From Liolophura sinensis (lineage: Eukaryota > Mollusca > Polyplacophora > Chitonida > Chitonidae), in the NCBI RefSeq assembly GCF_032854445.1, contig NC_088298.1, forward strand, positions 124,001 to 188,000: DNA of 64,000 bases, given 5' to 3'. Shown here piece after piece: positions 1 to 11,104 of this stretch. The notes beneath the pieces are model-generated. The model saw nothing but the letters and a program-made list of their open reading frames with translations, was not told the DNA's origin and did no database searches. Position 1 is the stretch's first letter; each line of letters opens with the position of its first letter. Made by a program: the position numbers and the translations under genes.

Positions 1-3000
1 CAACCAGAATATGTTTGATGCCATATTGAGCATCACATCCAACACACTCGGGAGCACTGCTCCCATCCAAGATGAAATTGTGTGTCAGATGAGAATGTCC
101 AATACGGCATCTGGTTAAAACGACTTGGTCTCTACGAGACATATTAAGTGTATATGAATTATAGCCAATGACCGGATGAATAGCATGCAGTTTATAATGG
201 GCCTGCAAGTTCCATTCACCCTGCCAAAGGCAACGAATATATTTAAGAATATTGGACTTCATGTCAGTATAAAGGGATTTTTATCTTGGATATGGGTTTA
301 TTTAGGGCAGCTTTCGCCTCCCTGTCTGCGACGGTGTTTCCATGGATACCAATATGACTTGGTATCCAGCAGAATATAATGTCTTTACCTCTTCTAATTA
401 ATTTCCTATGTATAGCTAAAATTTGAAGGATCAAGGGATTTTTAAATTTATTATTCTGTATTGCCAATAAGCAAGACAACGAGTCCGTGCATATCATTGC
501 CCTCTGGGCACACCCAGAAGAAACATATGATAAGGCCAGGAGTATAGCTCTGGCCTCGGCAGAGAATATTGAAGAAGAGGATGGAAGACGAAAGGAAGAG
601 ACCCGCTGCTCCATGACAGCCGCAGTCGCAACCCTGTCGCCATCCTTCGACCCGTCAGTATATATAAATTTATAATCCGTATAATTAGCTTTAATTTCAG
701 CAAAACCTTGCTGAATTATAAGAGGATTTATATTCGATTTATTATATTTACGTAGATCAAATATTAGTTTAGGTTGTGGGAGAAGCCATGGAGGAGACTC
801 CGGAAAAGACACCGGAGCTATATCCTCCAGCTTGATGTTACCTCCCACAATATGGTCCTGTATACGAAGACCGAACGAAGGGATCTTGTTAGGACATTTA
901 GTATATTTGTCTACATATAATGGATTGAAAACACAGTCGTAGGCAGGGTTTGTTGGATGAGCTTTAAGCTTTGTACTATATTGAAGGCTTAGTTTTATAC
1001 GTCGGTGATATAAAGAAGGTTCATTAGCTTCCACGTATAAACTTTCTACTGGTGAGGTTCTAAAAGCACCAAGGCTGAGCCTCAAACCTTGGTGATGAAC
1101 AGGATCCAACATTTTAATGTACGACTTCCTAGCGGAACCGTAAATGATGGATCCATAGTCCAATTTAGACCTCACCAGAGAACGATATAAATTAAGTAAA
1201 ACTGATCGGTCAGCACCCCAATCGGTGCTAGACACGACCTTAATTATATCAAGAGCCTTTGTACATTTAGCCTTAAGCATTTTAAGATGAGGTATAAAGG
1301 ATAGCTTACTATCAAATATTATACCTAAAAATTTTGTTTCTCCAACAATTTTAACCTGTTTACCACAAAAAGTAAGCTGAGGGTGAAGATGAAGTTTCCG
1401 TTTATTACAAAAATGCATACCGACGGTTTTAGACGTTGAAAATCTAAAACCGTTTGCAGTTGCCCATTTCTCGATTTTATTGAGACAAAGCTGCAACTGA
1501 CGTTCGATGTTATTCATATTCTTAGCTCGGTAGCATATAAGGAAATCATCGACGTATAAAGAACCCTCCGTGCCCGATGTTAATGTTTTTGCTAGGCTAT
1601 TTATTTTTATGCTAAACAGAGTTGGTGATAGAATGCTGCCCTGGGGTACACCCATTTCCTGCTCATAAGAGTCAGAAAGAGTGGACCCAACCCGTACCCT
1701 AAACTGACGATCGGATAAAAATTGAGATATAAATAAAGATAAGCGACCTTTAAGACCCATATCCGCGATGTCTTTTAAAATACCATATTTCCATGTGGTG
1801 TCGTAGGCCTTTTCAAGGTCAACAAATATGGACACCACATGTTCGTTATTGATGAAGCCATCGCGAATAAAGGTTTCAAATCGAACAAGGTGATCCATGG
1901 TAGATCTACCTTGACGAAAACCGCACTGAATATTAGAAAGTAACTTGTTGGTTTCCAGAAACCAAACAAGTCTATCATTAATCATCCGTTCCATAGTCTT
2001 ACAGACACAGCTGGTAAGAGCTATGGGACGGTAATTATTTGGATCATTATGATCCTTACCCGGTTTGGGAACCGGGATAATACACGCCTCCCTCCATGAC
2101 GGTGGAAAATTACCAGTTATCCATATATCATTAAGCAAGTCCAAGAGAGTCTCCAGTGGCTCAGGTGGTAAATGGTTCAGAAACTTATAATATACATTAT
2201 CAGGACCACAAGCAGTATCGTGGGCCTTTTTTAATGCAGTTCTAAGTTCCTCGATATTAAAAGGATTATTATAATCTTCTAAATTCTTAGAAGAAAAGGG
2301 CAATTTAATTTTCTCCCTTCTGATTTTTAATATGTTGGAATTCTTTAGTATAATTCTCAGAAGAAGATTTCTTTGAGATTGTTTCAGCTAGTTTATTAGC
2401 TATATCGGGTGGAGAAGTTATTATATTATCTCCATCTTTTAAATGCTGAACTTTTGCTCTATTATTTTTGCCCTTAAGTTTCTGAACCATGTTCCAGACC
2501 TTACGCATGGGTGTTTTTTGACGTAATGCCTGAAACAAAGTTCCGCCAACAAGATCGTCTCTTGAACTTGAGTAATCGACGAGCCTTAGCTCTAAAAATA
2601 CGAACCTGGTTTAAGTTATTATCAGTAGGACATGTATTAAAATTTCGCTCGGCCTTTTTGCGGTCTTTAATGGCTTTGCGACAGTCCTTATCATACCAGG
2701 GTTTGCTTTTGGATTGTGGATTTGTCGAGGTTTTAGGGATAGTTCTATCGGCAGCTCGTAATACAAGCTCGTTAAATTTTAATATAGGATCATTTGTTGC
2801 ATTGAGAGTCTCTGGAGAGATATCAGCCTCGCAGAACATCTCAAATGCGATCCAGTTTGCTTTATCGAATTTCCACCTAGCTACACGTTCTAAAGAATTA
2901 GAAGTGATATGCTCTAGGATAATAGGAAAATGGTCACTACCACAAAGATCGTCATGCACCCTCCAAGAAAAATCTGGGAGAAGTGATGGATCTGTGATAG

Positions 3001-3568
3001 TGAGGTCGATAGCAGAATAAGTGCCATTACCTGGATGTAAATAGGTGTTAGAACCATCATTGAAATAACACAGTTCTTCGTTAGATAAGAAGTCTTCGAC
3101 TATCTTGCCCTTATTATTTATGTTATTACTGCCCCATAGAGGGTTATGGGAATTAAAATCTCCCATAATGATAAACGGTTTTGGCAATTGTTCTATTAGA
3201 TTATGTAACTGAGAAGCTGACAAAGAAGTGTTCGGAGGTATATACACCGAACACAATGTGACTGTTTTAGACAGTGAAATACGAACGGCCACAGCCTGAA
3301 ACTCTGTATGCAGAGCAACAGGGCTGTGGATAATACCGTTATTAATGAATATCGAGGAGCCGCCTGCAGCTCGCTCTTCTTCATTTGAATAAGTACTATA
3401 TAATGAATAATTTTTAAGGGCTACTGTGTCTTTGTCAGATATCTTCAGGTGAGTTTCCTGAAGACATAGGGCTACTGGATTAAAAGATTGTACTAGCTGT
3501 GTTATTTCAATAAAATTGACCTTAAGACCTCGACAATTCCACTGTATAAATTTGTCTAAAGAAAACAT
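1..3568 (-). pseudogene. R1 ORF2: endonuclease, reverse transcriptase, RNase H (frameshifted)
   Basis: The product would nick target DNA and copy the element RNA onto it (target-primed reverse transcription). The start at 3568 overlaps the ORF1 stop in a TAATG. The endonuclease part (3568-2501) shows QWNCRGL, LQETHLK, MGDFNSHN and SDHFP. The RT part (2303-264) shows a KPGKD/YRPIALTS block, the catalytic EKAYD, GVPQGSILSP and YVDD. RNase H shows IYTDGSKDG, AEARAI, TDSLS and WIPSHIG. Three frame breaks are visible against sister copies: an extra T in the T run near 2513-2518, an extra C near 2315, and an extra A near 273. The frame continues to the window edge with a C-terminal C-x2-C...H...C motif. 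Confidence 0.92.
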
Positions 3569-4942
3569 TATGGAGGGAGGCGTATGGGGGATTTCTCTTT
3601 ATGTTTGGACCGCGGACGACCCTTCCGTGGAGATCGGCTGGAAGATCTCCCTGGTGCGGGTGATGTATCCATCACATCCGCATCTGAGGCTGAAGGACCA
3701 ACGTCCTCCAACAATCCAAATTTGTTAAAAGTTTGAACAGGGTCCCTAGTGGCCTTAGAGGGACGCTCTGTGGGACCACTAGGTTTATTAGGTTTATTAT
3801 TATTTTGGGGTTTGTTACCAGACTTGCTTTTCTCATTGTTTTTAGGGAGACTGGGATCAGGTTTATCAAGTTTTTCTATACTGTTTATTGTTTTTATCTG
3901 TTGTGTTGAAGTTGTCTGGGTTGAGGATGAATTAAAGACTGGTTGAGCCGGAAGTTGCACAGAAATAGGAGTAGGTTTGTCGTTTCCAATGGGCCAAGTC
4001 AATGAAGTTTGAGTAGCAACAGATGCTACCCGCTTGACCACATTGGCAAACGAAGGCTGCGGAAAATTATTAGAAAGGGAGGCCAATTTGCGGGCCTCCT
4101 GATAAGAAATATTGTTTTTTGTTTTTAAATTTATTATTTGTTTTTTCTTAAGGAAAAGCGGACAGTCCCTAGAGGAGGCCATGTGATCTCCACTGCAGTT
4201 GCAACACTTAAACTGTGTTGCTGCAGTCGAAACCGTCATGACCTTCACTGCCGCATCTGAAACAAATAAGTTTATTTTGACATTGGCCTTTTGCCGTGAC
4301 CGAACTTTTGACAATTAAAACAACGTGTTGGATTGGGGAATATATAAGTCTACATTAACCCGATACGGGCCAATGTAGATATGGGACGGAAGAGAGGTAC
4401 TATTAAAGGTCAAAAGATAGGTGTTTAATTTAGGATGGTACCAGATTTCTTCGTGGTGAAGGCGTTTAACTCTGGTAACACCTTGTGAATTTAGTTCTCT
4501 ACAGATTTCTTCTTCCGATAAGTCTTTTATATCCTGATCCCGGTCACGTATTATTCCCTGACAGCTGTTCAGGGAATTGTGAGGGGACGTATATACAGAT
4601 ATATCGGTAATTTATATTCAGTGAAAGTAAATTTAGCGATTGTTTCCGGAAACATTCGATCAGAATGTCCCCGGATCGTAATTTTTTGACGTTTTTTAAA
4701 GTCCCAGCTGTGCCCTCAAGAGCCCTTTTCAACACGAAAGGATGAATTTAGAGGCTGGATGGTGTTCACTCTTCGTTGAGAGTACAATGAAAGCTGGCCA
4801 ACGGTCCGGTCTATTGTCAGGTGCGTCGACAAAACCTCAACCATTCCTCTTCTTATCAGCACTCGACGAAGTCGGTTGAGAGGAAGACCTTAATGAAACA
4901 TTACTATTGGAAAACATTATTTAAGAGGTTTAGAGAAGACAT
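3568..4942 (-). pseudogene. R1 ORF1: gag-like RNA-binding protein (degenerate)
   Basis: This is the ORF1 nucleic-acid-binding protein of the LINE, thought to coat element RNA. The C-terminal 248 codons (4314-3568) are open. They hold a zinc knuckle with CCNCSGDHMASS, a TSLTWPIG segment, a long Asn/Lys/Pro/Ser-rich linker and a basic Ser/Arg tail ending IRLPP. The N-terminal part survives in another frame (MLKRALEG near 4735). The start is placed at 4942 because an MSSLN start is shared with the copy at 23150. Stops and frameshifts between about 4300 and 4942 break it. Its sequence type matches R6, not R3, R5 or R8. Confidence 0.85.
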
Positions 4943-5545
4943 GGTGTATATATACTATAAATTCACCCCATATGTTCCCCACCCACCACGGAGTGCCAAC
5001 AAGGGCGATGCCTGAACCTGGGAATACCCGGCAGGAAAGACACCAAGGATTCCATATGAGGTATACTCGAACAGATTGATTTTTACCAACAGGTTAAATT
5101 CAATCTACTCGATTGACCCATGAGCCACCGCCTCAAAACGTAGTCCCGTAAACGAAGTTTCAGAAATAACGTTTTCTTTAAGGGAATGGTGTTATGCAGA
5201 AATTCTGGGACAACGCAGAGGCAAGACATGACCAAGGCCGATTGATCGGACCGGGCCATCCGACCTCCCGTCTCACTCCAAGTAAGGGCCAAAGTGACGT
5301 GTTGGGCGTGAGGATCTCGCAAGACCAACACACCCTCAGCCACCAGGATCCCGTCCTCGGAGATTACGGGTCGCAACCCACGGCAAACAGGTCGCTCCCC
5401 AGTTGCCTCTCACACAACCGCGAAGATGTGAGCCTATTATATTCACCGGGCTCACACAGGAGAGCTCTAGGTTAGTCGCCTTTTACGACAAGCTTGCCTA
5501 GAGGGCTGAGGTCCTATTCTTATCACCCCGGAAACCCCACGGGGG
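4943..5545 (-). promoter_or_regulatory. R1 5' UTR, conserved and structured
   Basis: This is the non-coding leader of LINE-A, shared in outline by R1, R2, R3, R5, R6 and R8. Transcribed leftward, it opens with a short hairpin (CCCC-CGT-GGGG). It then has an 8-bp inverted repeat (TGTGAGCC...GGCTCACA, imperfect in some copies) and a GGGT-TGCG-ACCC hairpin. An internal pol II promoter is expected for such LINEs, but I see no classical box. Confidence 0.7.
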
Positions 5546-5890
5546 AAGAACATTTGAATGTGACACACCATTGATTTGCCCACGATGCTAACTTGTTAAG
5601 GTCACGGTTCAGTCTAGTTTCTGAGACTGGTAGTTCTTTAATTACTTCTAACAAGGATGTGTAGTCAGCAAATATATTTGTCACATTCAATATTAGTATT
5701 TATATCATTTATGAAGATAAGAAACAACAAAGGACCAAGTACAGAGCCCTGGGGAACTCCTGAGTACGTAGGATTCGAGCTAGATTCTTTACCATTGAGG
5801 CAAACACAGATTGATCGATCAGATAAGTAATCATTTATCCACGCCAGTAACATTCCTCAAATACCCATCTGCCACAACTTGAATAGTAAA
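5546..5890 (-). pseudogene. Reverse transcriptase fragment of a different LINE
   Basis: This minus-strand RT palm remnant is unrelated at base level to LINE-A. An open stretch (5853-5665) has WINDYLSDR, a SGVPQGSVLGP box and an FINDI motif. After a one-base frameshift near 5680 the catalytic box reads FADY, followed by SETRLNRDL and a WANQWCVTF stretch up to the junction with R1 at 5546. The GVPQGSVLGPLLF form is typical of Jockey/CR1/L2-type LINEs. A stop lies just upstream of the open stretch. It was probably cut by insertion of R1; the rest would lie beyond the left edge. Confidence 0.8.
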
Positions 5891-6015
5891 CCTGTGTGCC
5901 AAACAAATACTGTTAACGTTATAGTGTACGCAGAATTCGATAACTTGTCCCATTTGGATAAGTCAATATGCTTTTTGACTATTAACTATATTGAACAAAG
6001 ATACTAAGCCGTGAT

Positions 6016-6373
6016 TAATTACACAAGGCTACTTCCGAGGTGTTCACGCAATACACTGCCCAAGAAACAGTCCAACGGAAATAGGGCTTATATATGTAAC
6101 AGCCCCAGATGACGCACCGGGTGAACACTGGAGAGCCAGATACATTGACTCGAAAGACAATGGATTTTACATCGACCCATACGGCATTTACCCGATTCAC
6201 TATGAGTTTCACGAGTTTGTGAATGACAACACCAGATCGTGGATATTTAACGATAAACTTGTTTAAGGCTCTCGTTCCACAGGAAAGCCTATGGAAACTA
6301 ATGGTAGATGAATTTGATTTGAGATTTTGATAATAATGACGTTCAGATATTTGATTACTTCACCGATAAATGA
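6016..6373 (+). pseudogene. Adenain-like cysteine protease fragment (Polinton/adintovirus type)
   Basis: The reading frame resembles adenovirus-type maturation proteases encoded by Polinton/Maverick elements. A GVHAIH segment is followed by IYVTAPDDAPGEHW, which would contain the catalytic His, and by YIDPYGIYP, matching the family's acidic D-x-Y-G box. After NDKLV a stop interrupts the frame, and the Cys region that should follow is not recognisable. A C-terminal peptide VQIFDYFTDK then ends at a stop at 6371-6373. The same C-terminus (VQIFNYFADK) recurs at 49116-49160 just upstream of the coiled-coil gene. Family assignment rests on motif resemblance only. It is a broken copy. Confidence 0.6.
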
Positions 6374-6790
6374 CATTTACCACTTCCCCTATGCTATTTA
6401 GTTTTGAAAAGGACGAATTGCTTAGGAAAAGTTTCACATCAGAGCCCTGTTACTCAAATCCGTTGAATACAACCCGACAGATTTCAGCAGATCTGACGAT
6501 CGGGTGGTAAATGGTCCTAACCGAATATGACTGTATACTGGAGTTAATAAATACCATATTTAAAATCCCACAACCGCTTTCTAGTTCAGTTTATAGTCGT
6601 TCGTTAAACACTTAAATGCCTATCCGTGATCATAACTCCGTGTTTCAGAGAGTCGGATGATTCTAAACAAGCAATTGTGTTTTTTTTGTAAAAGTTCCAT
6701 CACTTGATACATTTTTTTTAATGTGTGTAAATATATATATATTATAGTGATATATTTAAATACAATGCAGAACAAAATGTCTTAATTACA
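6374..6790. other. No gene recognised
   Basis: About 80 bases after the protease stop resemble the DNA following the protease end at 49160. The rest is AT-rich, with a short AT microsatellite near 6731-6745. I see no credible coding region. Confidence 0.5.
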
Positions 6791-6811
6791 ACTAGTTCTG
6801 TAAAAAAAAAA

Positions 6812-6870
6812 AATGATCACTCTGGGTTTCGAACCCACGGCTGCACATCGTGTATATGACACTAGTCACA
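6812..6870 (-). other. tRNA-like T-arm followed by a T run (tRNA-derived remnant)
   Basis: On the minus strand GTGGGTTCGAAACCCAG forms a T-stem and loop with a good pol III B box. After a short acceptor-like stretch it is followed by an uninterrupted T run (6802-6812), as at pol III terminators. No matching 5' acceptor half or convincing A box is found. It is more likely a tRNA pseudogene or SINE head than a working tRNA. Confidence 0.35.
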
Positions 6871-7109
6871 TGAAATGTGTCCGCCATATCGTAAGAGAGG
6901 GGGAGGTGGCCTTGTGTTTTAATACCCTTATGGGACTGGGCTATATCACCCGTTTAATATAATTAATTTATAATACTCCTATAATTCTCAGGCTTGTTGA
7001 GATTTCTGACGCTTGTTCTGCCGCGTGATTTTTCCCGCTCATTAAACACGGGCTTTCTGCATAATTCACAGTCTACATGTGTTTCAGCGCACGGTCATTG
7101 CTTCCTCAC

Positions 7110-7511
7110 ATTCTTCACATGTCACACAGTATCAAAATTGATTTTACTCTGGCGTTATTGGCATTGAAGGTAAAACCACGTACCTTAGTTACTCTCACCC
7201 AGCCTTGTCATGTACGTGTAGTTTTTAGGACTTCCGCTAGCAAAAATTTTGATGGAATCTCCCAGGGCCACTTCAGATGTCAAATCACCGAACATATCGC
7301 CTAATGGAAGATCTGATTGCCCTGGTTCAGTGATAAGGACACAAGAATCTGTCATGATTATATGCATCGAGAATCTAGATTTTTCAACACTTCATATAAC
7401 TTCAAATAAAACGTGAATAACCTGAACAAACCTGTAGTGTCAACCTTACCGTTATATTTAATAGTTCTAGAAAAGTCGCATACATTGACTAACCTGTAGC
7501 CCTTCTGCAAG

Positions 7512-7554
<43 letters not shown>

Positions 7555-8066
7555 TACTTCAAATGACACCCCATGATAGCACTCTGTTGATCGATGTGTT
7601 TACAAGTGTGGATAAGATTGTCACAGCAGGTCCTGCAAAGGGGGAACATTAGCCTGCTATGACTGCGGTAGGTGAGAACGGGGTGGTACAGGTTTCTAAG
7701 GGGGGGGGGCAACCTTGCATTTACTGAAACCCACATGTGTATATCACCAAAGTCACGGGTGATGGTAGGATAGCCGACAGAATATTCGGCGTAATTGTTA
7801 ATATCGGAATAGTGACGGGAAATCCACGTAATTAACACTTGTGTGGCTCTTTCCTTCATTAAAATAACTTTGTACAGTTTGCTCGACCACCGAAGAACGC
7901 ATCTCTAGGATCTAACCTAATCAACATATCCAGAGACGGTACAAATTCCTTGAGCTCAACATTAGATTGCATTACCTGCCTACAATCTCGTGTTCCAAAA
8001 TGTAAATACAGTTGAGACCGAGCTCTTCCCGTTTACGAATGCCAGCTATTGGAGTAGTATGGCACC
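7110..8066 (-). pseudogene. Protein-primed DNA polymerase B, copy Q1 (internally deleted)
   Basis: These are remnants of a Polinton-type family B DNA polymerase. From right to left on the minus strand: an LGLNCIYILEH segment, an LDPRDALF-like segment, SVGYPTITRDFGDIH, RNLYHPVLTYRSH, FPLCRTCCDNL, then a thumb-side block with TDSCVLITEPG, PLGDMFGDL, FASGSPKNYTY and a VRGFTFN end near 7150. The palm segment between GLF and KLYEVL is missing compared with copy Q3, so this is an internal deletion derivative. A 39-T run at 7515-7553 interrupts it. Its right edge joins a terminal-type repeat block near 8070 at the same point as copy Q2. Confidence 0.8.
7515..7553 (+). repeat. Poly-T tract, 39 bases
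   Basis: An uninterrupted T run lies inside polymerase copy Q1. The matching positions in copies Q2 and Q3 have only four to six T, so this is a local expansion and not a retrotransposon tail. Confidence 0.9.
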
Positions 8067-8070
8067 ATGG

Positions 8071-8127
8071 AACTCTCATGATTATGCAACGTATTCCGCA
8101 ATATATTGTTTGGATGTTAGGTTCACG
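8071..8127. repeat. Terminal-type block of the repeated unit (partial)
   Basis: This contains tcatgattatgcaacg followed by further TTACGCAATAT-like palindromic words. The same block recurs near 10190, 12295, 34690, 36800 and 49826. Here it lies between polymerase copies Q1 and Q2. Confidence 0.6.
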
Positions 8128-8349
8128 TAAGGAAAGTGATACACCTAATATACATTGACTAACCTGTAGCCCTTCTGCAAGGCATTTTCGTACTTCAAAT
8201 GACGCCTTCGTACCCGTGATAGCATGTTGTTCATCGATGTGTTAACAAGTCTGGATAAGGTTGTCACATGATGTCTTGCACAGCGGGATGATGGTAGGAT
8301 GGCCGACAGAATATTCGGCCTGTTTGTTAATATCGGGATAGTGACGTGA

Positions 8350-9927
8350 GTGAGTGAAAGTTTTATCGCGACAATAAAACGTCAACTAGTCTATCTACTA
8401 CGGATAATTCATTTATTATGCAGTCAAAAAAGGACACCAGAAGTCACAACACAGACGGTAGTTTAAAATCACAGCTTTCCCGCCATACAAATTGTAGAGA
8501 GAAAATCAAAAATAGTATCACTTTCTACAGAATTGAAAAGTTCTGAAAGAGCTCACGTGATAAAAGGAATCTCGTACAGGAGCAAAGTCGCCACAGTCAA
8601 GCAATATGTGTTTGACTGTGAACCGTTGATCACAAGCAAAGCAATGAGGAGGATCTTCTCCTTTTTAAAAAATACCCATGCGTAGCACGTGTGACCGATA
8701 CGACACCACCTCAAAATGCAAGAGCGGAGACGATGCCGTGAAAGGGAAGGCGCTGGACCAACAAACTGACGAATATCATGCAGTTTGTTGGTTGTCTGGT
8801 CATCCCATTGAGCCTAAAACAAACGCTTGATATAGGAGCAAATAAGTGAACGCAAGTCCGAATATGGAACGTCAGTTTGGGTAGTAACGGAATGCAAAGC
8901 GCCTTCGCGGCTTCATCTGCAGCAGTATTCCCAGGGATACCCATATGCCCGGGCACCCAACAAAAGACCATGCTAAAATCTTCATTAAGTCGTTTAAACA
9001 TCTCCCTGATAGACAGAATGTCAGGATGTACAGGCGAACTAGACCGAATTGCCTGGAGGCAGAAAAGGGAGTCAGAGCAGATGAGAAATTTGCTACCTCC
9101 TAGCTCTGGAATGGACCGAAGTGGGCACAAAATTGCCTTCGCTTCCGCAGTAAATACAGAACAGGAATTTGGAAACCCAGTTGAAATGGTTCTGGGCCCA
9201 AGGACAGCGGCAGAAGCCACGCCATCATCATTCTTGGAACCGTCAGTGAATATGCGGTGATTAAAATGGATACTTTGAACACACATTACTAAACTCCTGC
9301 TGGTATACTAAAGGGTTGGTGGAAGATTTCTTCAGGGAGGAGAGCGAGGTATCAACCTGAGGCTCAGGACATAACCACGGTGGATCTTCCTGGATGCGTA
9401 TGAGGGTGATAGTATCCAGCCCAAGTCCAGCTGCTTGCACATGTTCCAGGATGCGGACACCCAGTGGAGGAACAATGGATGGCTTCTGAGCATATAAGTC
9501 TTCAAATTTCGGATGGAAGACAGAATCAAAGGCTGGGTTGGATGGATTGGCTCTAAGCTTGGTGATATACTGTAAGGATAGTTTAGTTCTTCGAAGCTCC
9601 AGGGGAGGCTCGTTTGCCTCAACATAGACTCTCCACAGGAGAGGTACGGAAAGCACCTAAGCACAACCGTAGGGCCTGGTGATGTACAGTATTGAGTTTC
9701 TTCAACTGGGAACGTGACGCACCTCCATAAACACTGCAGGCATAGTCTAGCTTAGAACGAATCCGTGCTCGATAGAGCTGAAGTAGGGTTTCATGATCCC
9801 CTCCCCATCGAGCACTAGAGACAACCTTCAAAATATTAAGCGCCTTTAGGCATCTGGCTCTAAGATAATTAATGAAAGGTGCTTATCGAAGATCACCCCG
9901 AGGAATTTTGCCTCCGGCACAACCTTG
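8350..9927 (-). mobile_element. LINE-B, 5'-truncated retrotransposon with TSD
   Basis: This is a minus-strand LINE remnant flanked by the 12-bp direct repeat atagtgacgtga (8338-8349 and 9928-9939). It is truncated within RT and carries the RT thumb and RNase H. The 3' end shows a short gagt repeat. It interrupts polymerase copy Q2. It resembles LINE-A at protein level (SKLDYACSVYG, LGAFRTSPVESL) but is a separate family by base sequence. Confidence 0.9.
8711..9891 (-). pseudogene. LINE-B ORF2 C-terminal part: RT thumb and RNase H
   Basis: From 9831 leftward the frame shows VVSSARWGGDHETLL, SKLDYACSVYG and LRLCLGAFRTSPVESL. After a frameshift near 9640 come VEANEPPLELRR and PPWLCPEPQ. RNase H follows in another frame (9286-8711): IFTDGSKNDDG with the first catalytic Asp, AEAKAI with Glu, CSDSLFC with Asp, and FCWVPGHMGIPGN. 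At least two frame changes make it non-functional. Confidence 0.85.
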
Positions 9928-10189
9928 ATAGTGACGTGAAATCCATGTAATTAACACCCCTATCGCCCTTTGCTTCATAAAATAACCTTTTTATACAGTT
10001 TGTCCGGCCACCGAATAACGCATCTCTAGGATCTAACCTACTCACCACATCCAGAGACGGTACAAATTCCTTGAGCTCAACATTAGATTCCATTTCCTCC
10101 CTTGACTCGTGTTCCAAAATGTAGATACAGTTGAGACCGAGTTCTTCCCGTTTACGAATGCCAGCTATTGCAGTAGTATGGCACCATGG

Positions 10190-10552
10190 AACTCTAATGA
10201 TTACGCAATGTATTACGCAATATATTGTATGGATGTTACGATCACGTAATAAGTTCTAAGACTAATCGCATGCTGCAAGGGAAGATAACTACTATCGCAA
10301 AGCGGGCCCAAAAACTTTGGGTCACGTGGTTTGAAACGTCCAATCGGGGCGAGCTCTCCTACTTCGCGTTTCCGGGCTTTCCTCGGTTACTTATAGCGTG
10401 AAATAAATGCCCGGGTCGTGGCGTGGAGTGTTGCACAACACGTTACATAACGTATTGCACAACGTATTACGCGTGTTACCGACTTCATTCGACCAATAAC
10501 CACTTATGAATTTATTTAACCCATTAGGTGGCGTCTTAGTGTTGTCCGTGTG
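10190..10552. promoter_or_regulatory. Terminal/upstream block of unit copy F
   Basis: This block carries tgattacgcaatg-type words, a gggtcacgtgg E-box (about 10319) and a cluster of TTGCACAACG and GTTACATAACG palindrome-like words at 10430-10480. Equivalent blocks precede every copy of the small MRHF gene, so it is probably that gene's upstream region and possibly the end of the mobile unit. Confidence 0.5.
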
Positions 10553-10560
10553 TATAAAAA
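10553..10560 (+). promoter_or_regulatory. TATA box of small MRHF gene, copy F
   Basis: TATAAAAA lies about 100 bases upstream of the start codon at 10659. It is conserved in position and context in the other three copies (near 12707, 34497 and 36402). Confidence 0.65.
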
Positions 10561-10658
10561 TCCCTACATTTTCAAAATTTGGATGATGTCAGTGGTATTT
10601 TTCTACCTAGAACGATCTTGCGTATTAGTTCCTAGAACCATAGTGTTTTTTAAATTGT

Positions 10659-10847
10659 ATGCGCCATTTCACCGATCCGGACACTCAACATATCTCCATT
10701 CGTGTTAATCTTCCTGGAAGTGAGGACTCCTTTAAACTGGTGAGTAGACCGCTAACTTTATTCCTTTTTATTCGACGCTTTAGGCCATCTTTGTTGTTGG
10801 TTATAGATGATTTAACTCTATTTCAGTTAATATATAGCCACCTTTGA
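10659..10847 (+). CDS. Small two-exon gene of unknown function (MRHF), copy F
   Basis: I do not recognise this gene. Exon 1 (10659-10739) encodes 27 residues starting MRHFTDPDTQHISIRV and ends at gtgagt. Exon 2 starts at 10827 after ctctatttcag and adds LIYSHL before a stop. The spliced product would be 33 residues. The 87-base intron is itself in frame, so an unspliced 62-residue product is also possible. Four copies in the window keep the TATA box, start, donor and acceptor. It runs toward the coiled-coil gene on the opposite strand. It could also be the first exons of a longer gene. Confidence 0.5.
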   Translation: MRHFTDPDTQHISIRVNLPGSEDSFKLVSRPLTLFLFIRRFRPSLLLVIDDLTLFQLIYSHL

Positions 10848-11104
10848 GACTGGCTACTTCTCTGCGATGGACAAACGTTGCTCGTTAAATGTTTCAGTTA
10901 ACGACATGTATTAGTGTTTTGTACGATGTCTTCCGTATCTCTTTTAGATCAGGTGCAAACATGGACAAACAATGTGAGACCATGACAGTATATTATAATA
11001 ACTATAAAAAAATATTTAAAAAAAAAACGGCCAACGACGGTAAAAGAAGGTGGAACGATAGTGTGTAGAGACTCGTCTAGTCAGCATGGCGCAGGATCCG
11101 ATCA

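Larger units (their letters stand above)
1..5545 (-). mobile_element. LINE-A copy R1 (I/Nimb-like non-LTR retrotransposon), 3' end off window
   Basis: This is a minus-strand non-LTR retrotransposon. Its 5' end is the conserved block ending in cccacggggg at 5545, the same terminus found at 32823, 46360 and 59926. Reading leftward it has a 5' UTR, ORF1 with zinc knuckles, and ORF2 with APE endonuclease, reverse transcriptase and RNase H. The window edge removes the last part of ORF2 and the 3' tail. The domain order and the RNase H are typical of the I superfamily (I, Nimb); the exact clade needs a tree. Single-base frameshifts make it a dead copy. It abuts a different LINE fragment at 5546, so it probably inserted into it. 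Confidence 0.93.
8128..10189 (-). pseudogene. DNA polymerase B, copy Q2, split by LINE-B
   Basis: This is a second polymerase fragment in two pieces, 9940-10189 and 8128-8349, interrupted by a retrotransposon at 8350-9927. The right piece encodes ELGLNCIYILEHE, FVPSLDVVSRLDPRDALFGG and VNYMDFTSL. That is the region before and at the first palm motif; the Tyr-Pro of the usual SLYP is altered. The left piece continues with sequence matching Q1 and Q3 (GYPT and CDNL regions). Sister copies show continuous sequence across the insertion point, which identifies the interruption. Its right edge at 10190 is the same polymerase/terminal-block junction as Q1, so the two share a deletion history. Confidence 0.78.

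Noticed and set aside
6812-6900. Functional tRNA gene
   Set aside because: Only the T-arm and terminator are convincing. The 5' acceptor half and A box do not fit a cloverleaf.
7467-7600. Lysine-rich protein segment on the minus strand
   Set aside because: It is only the translation of the 39-T tract inside polymerase copy Q1.
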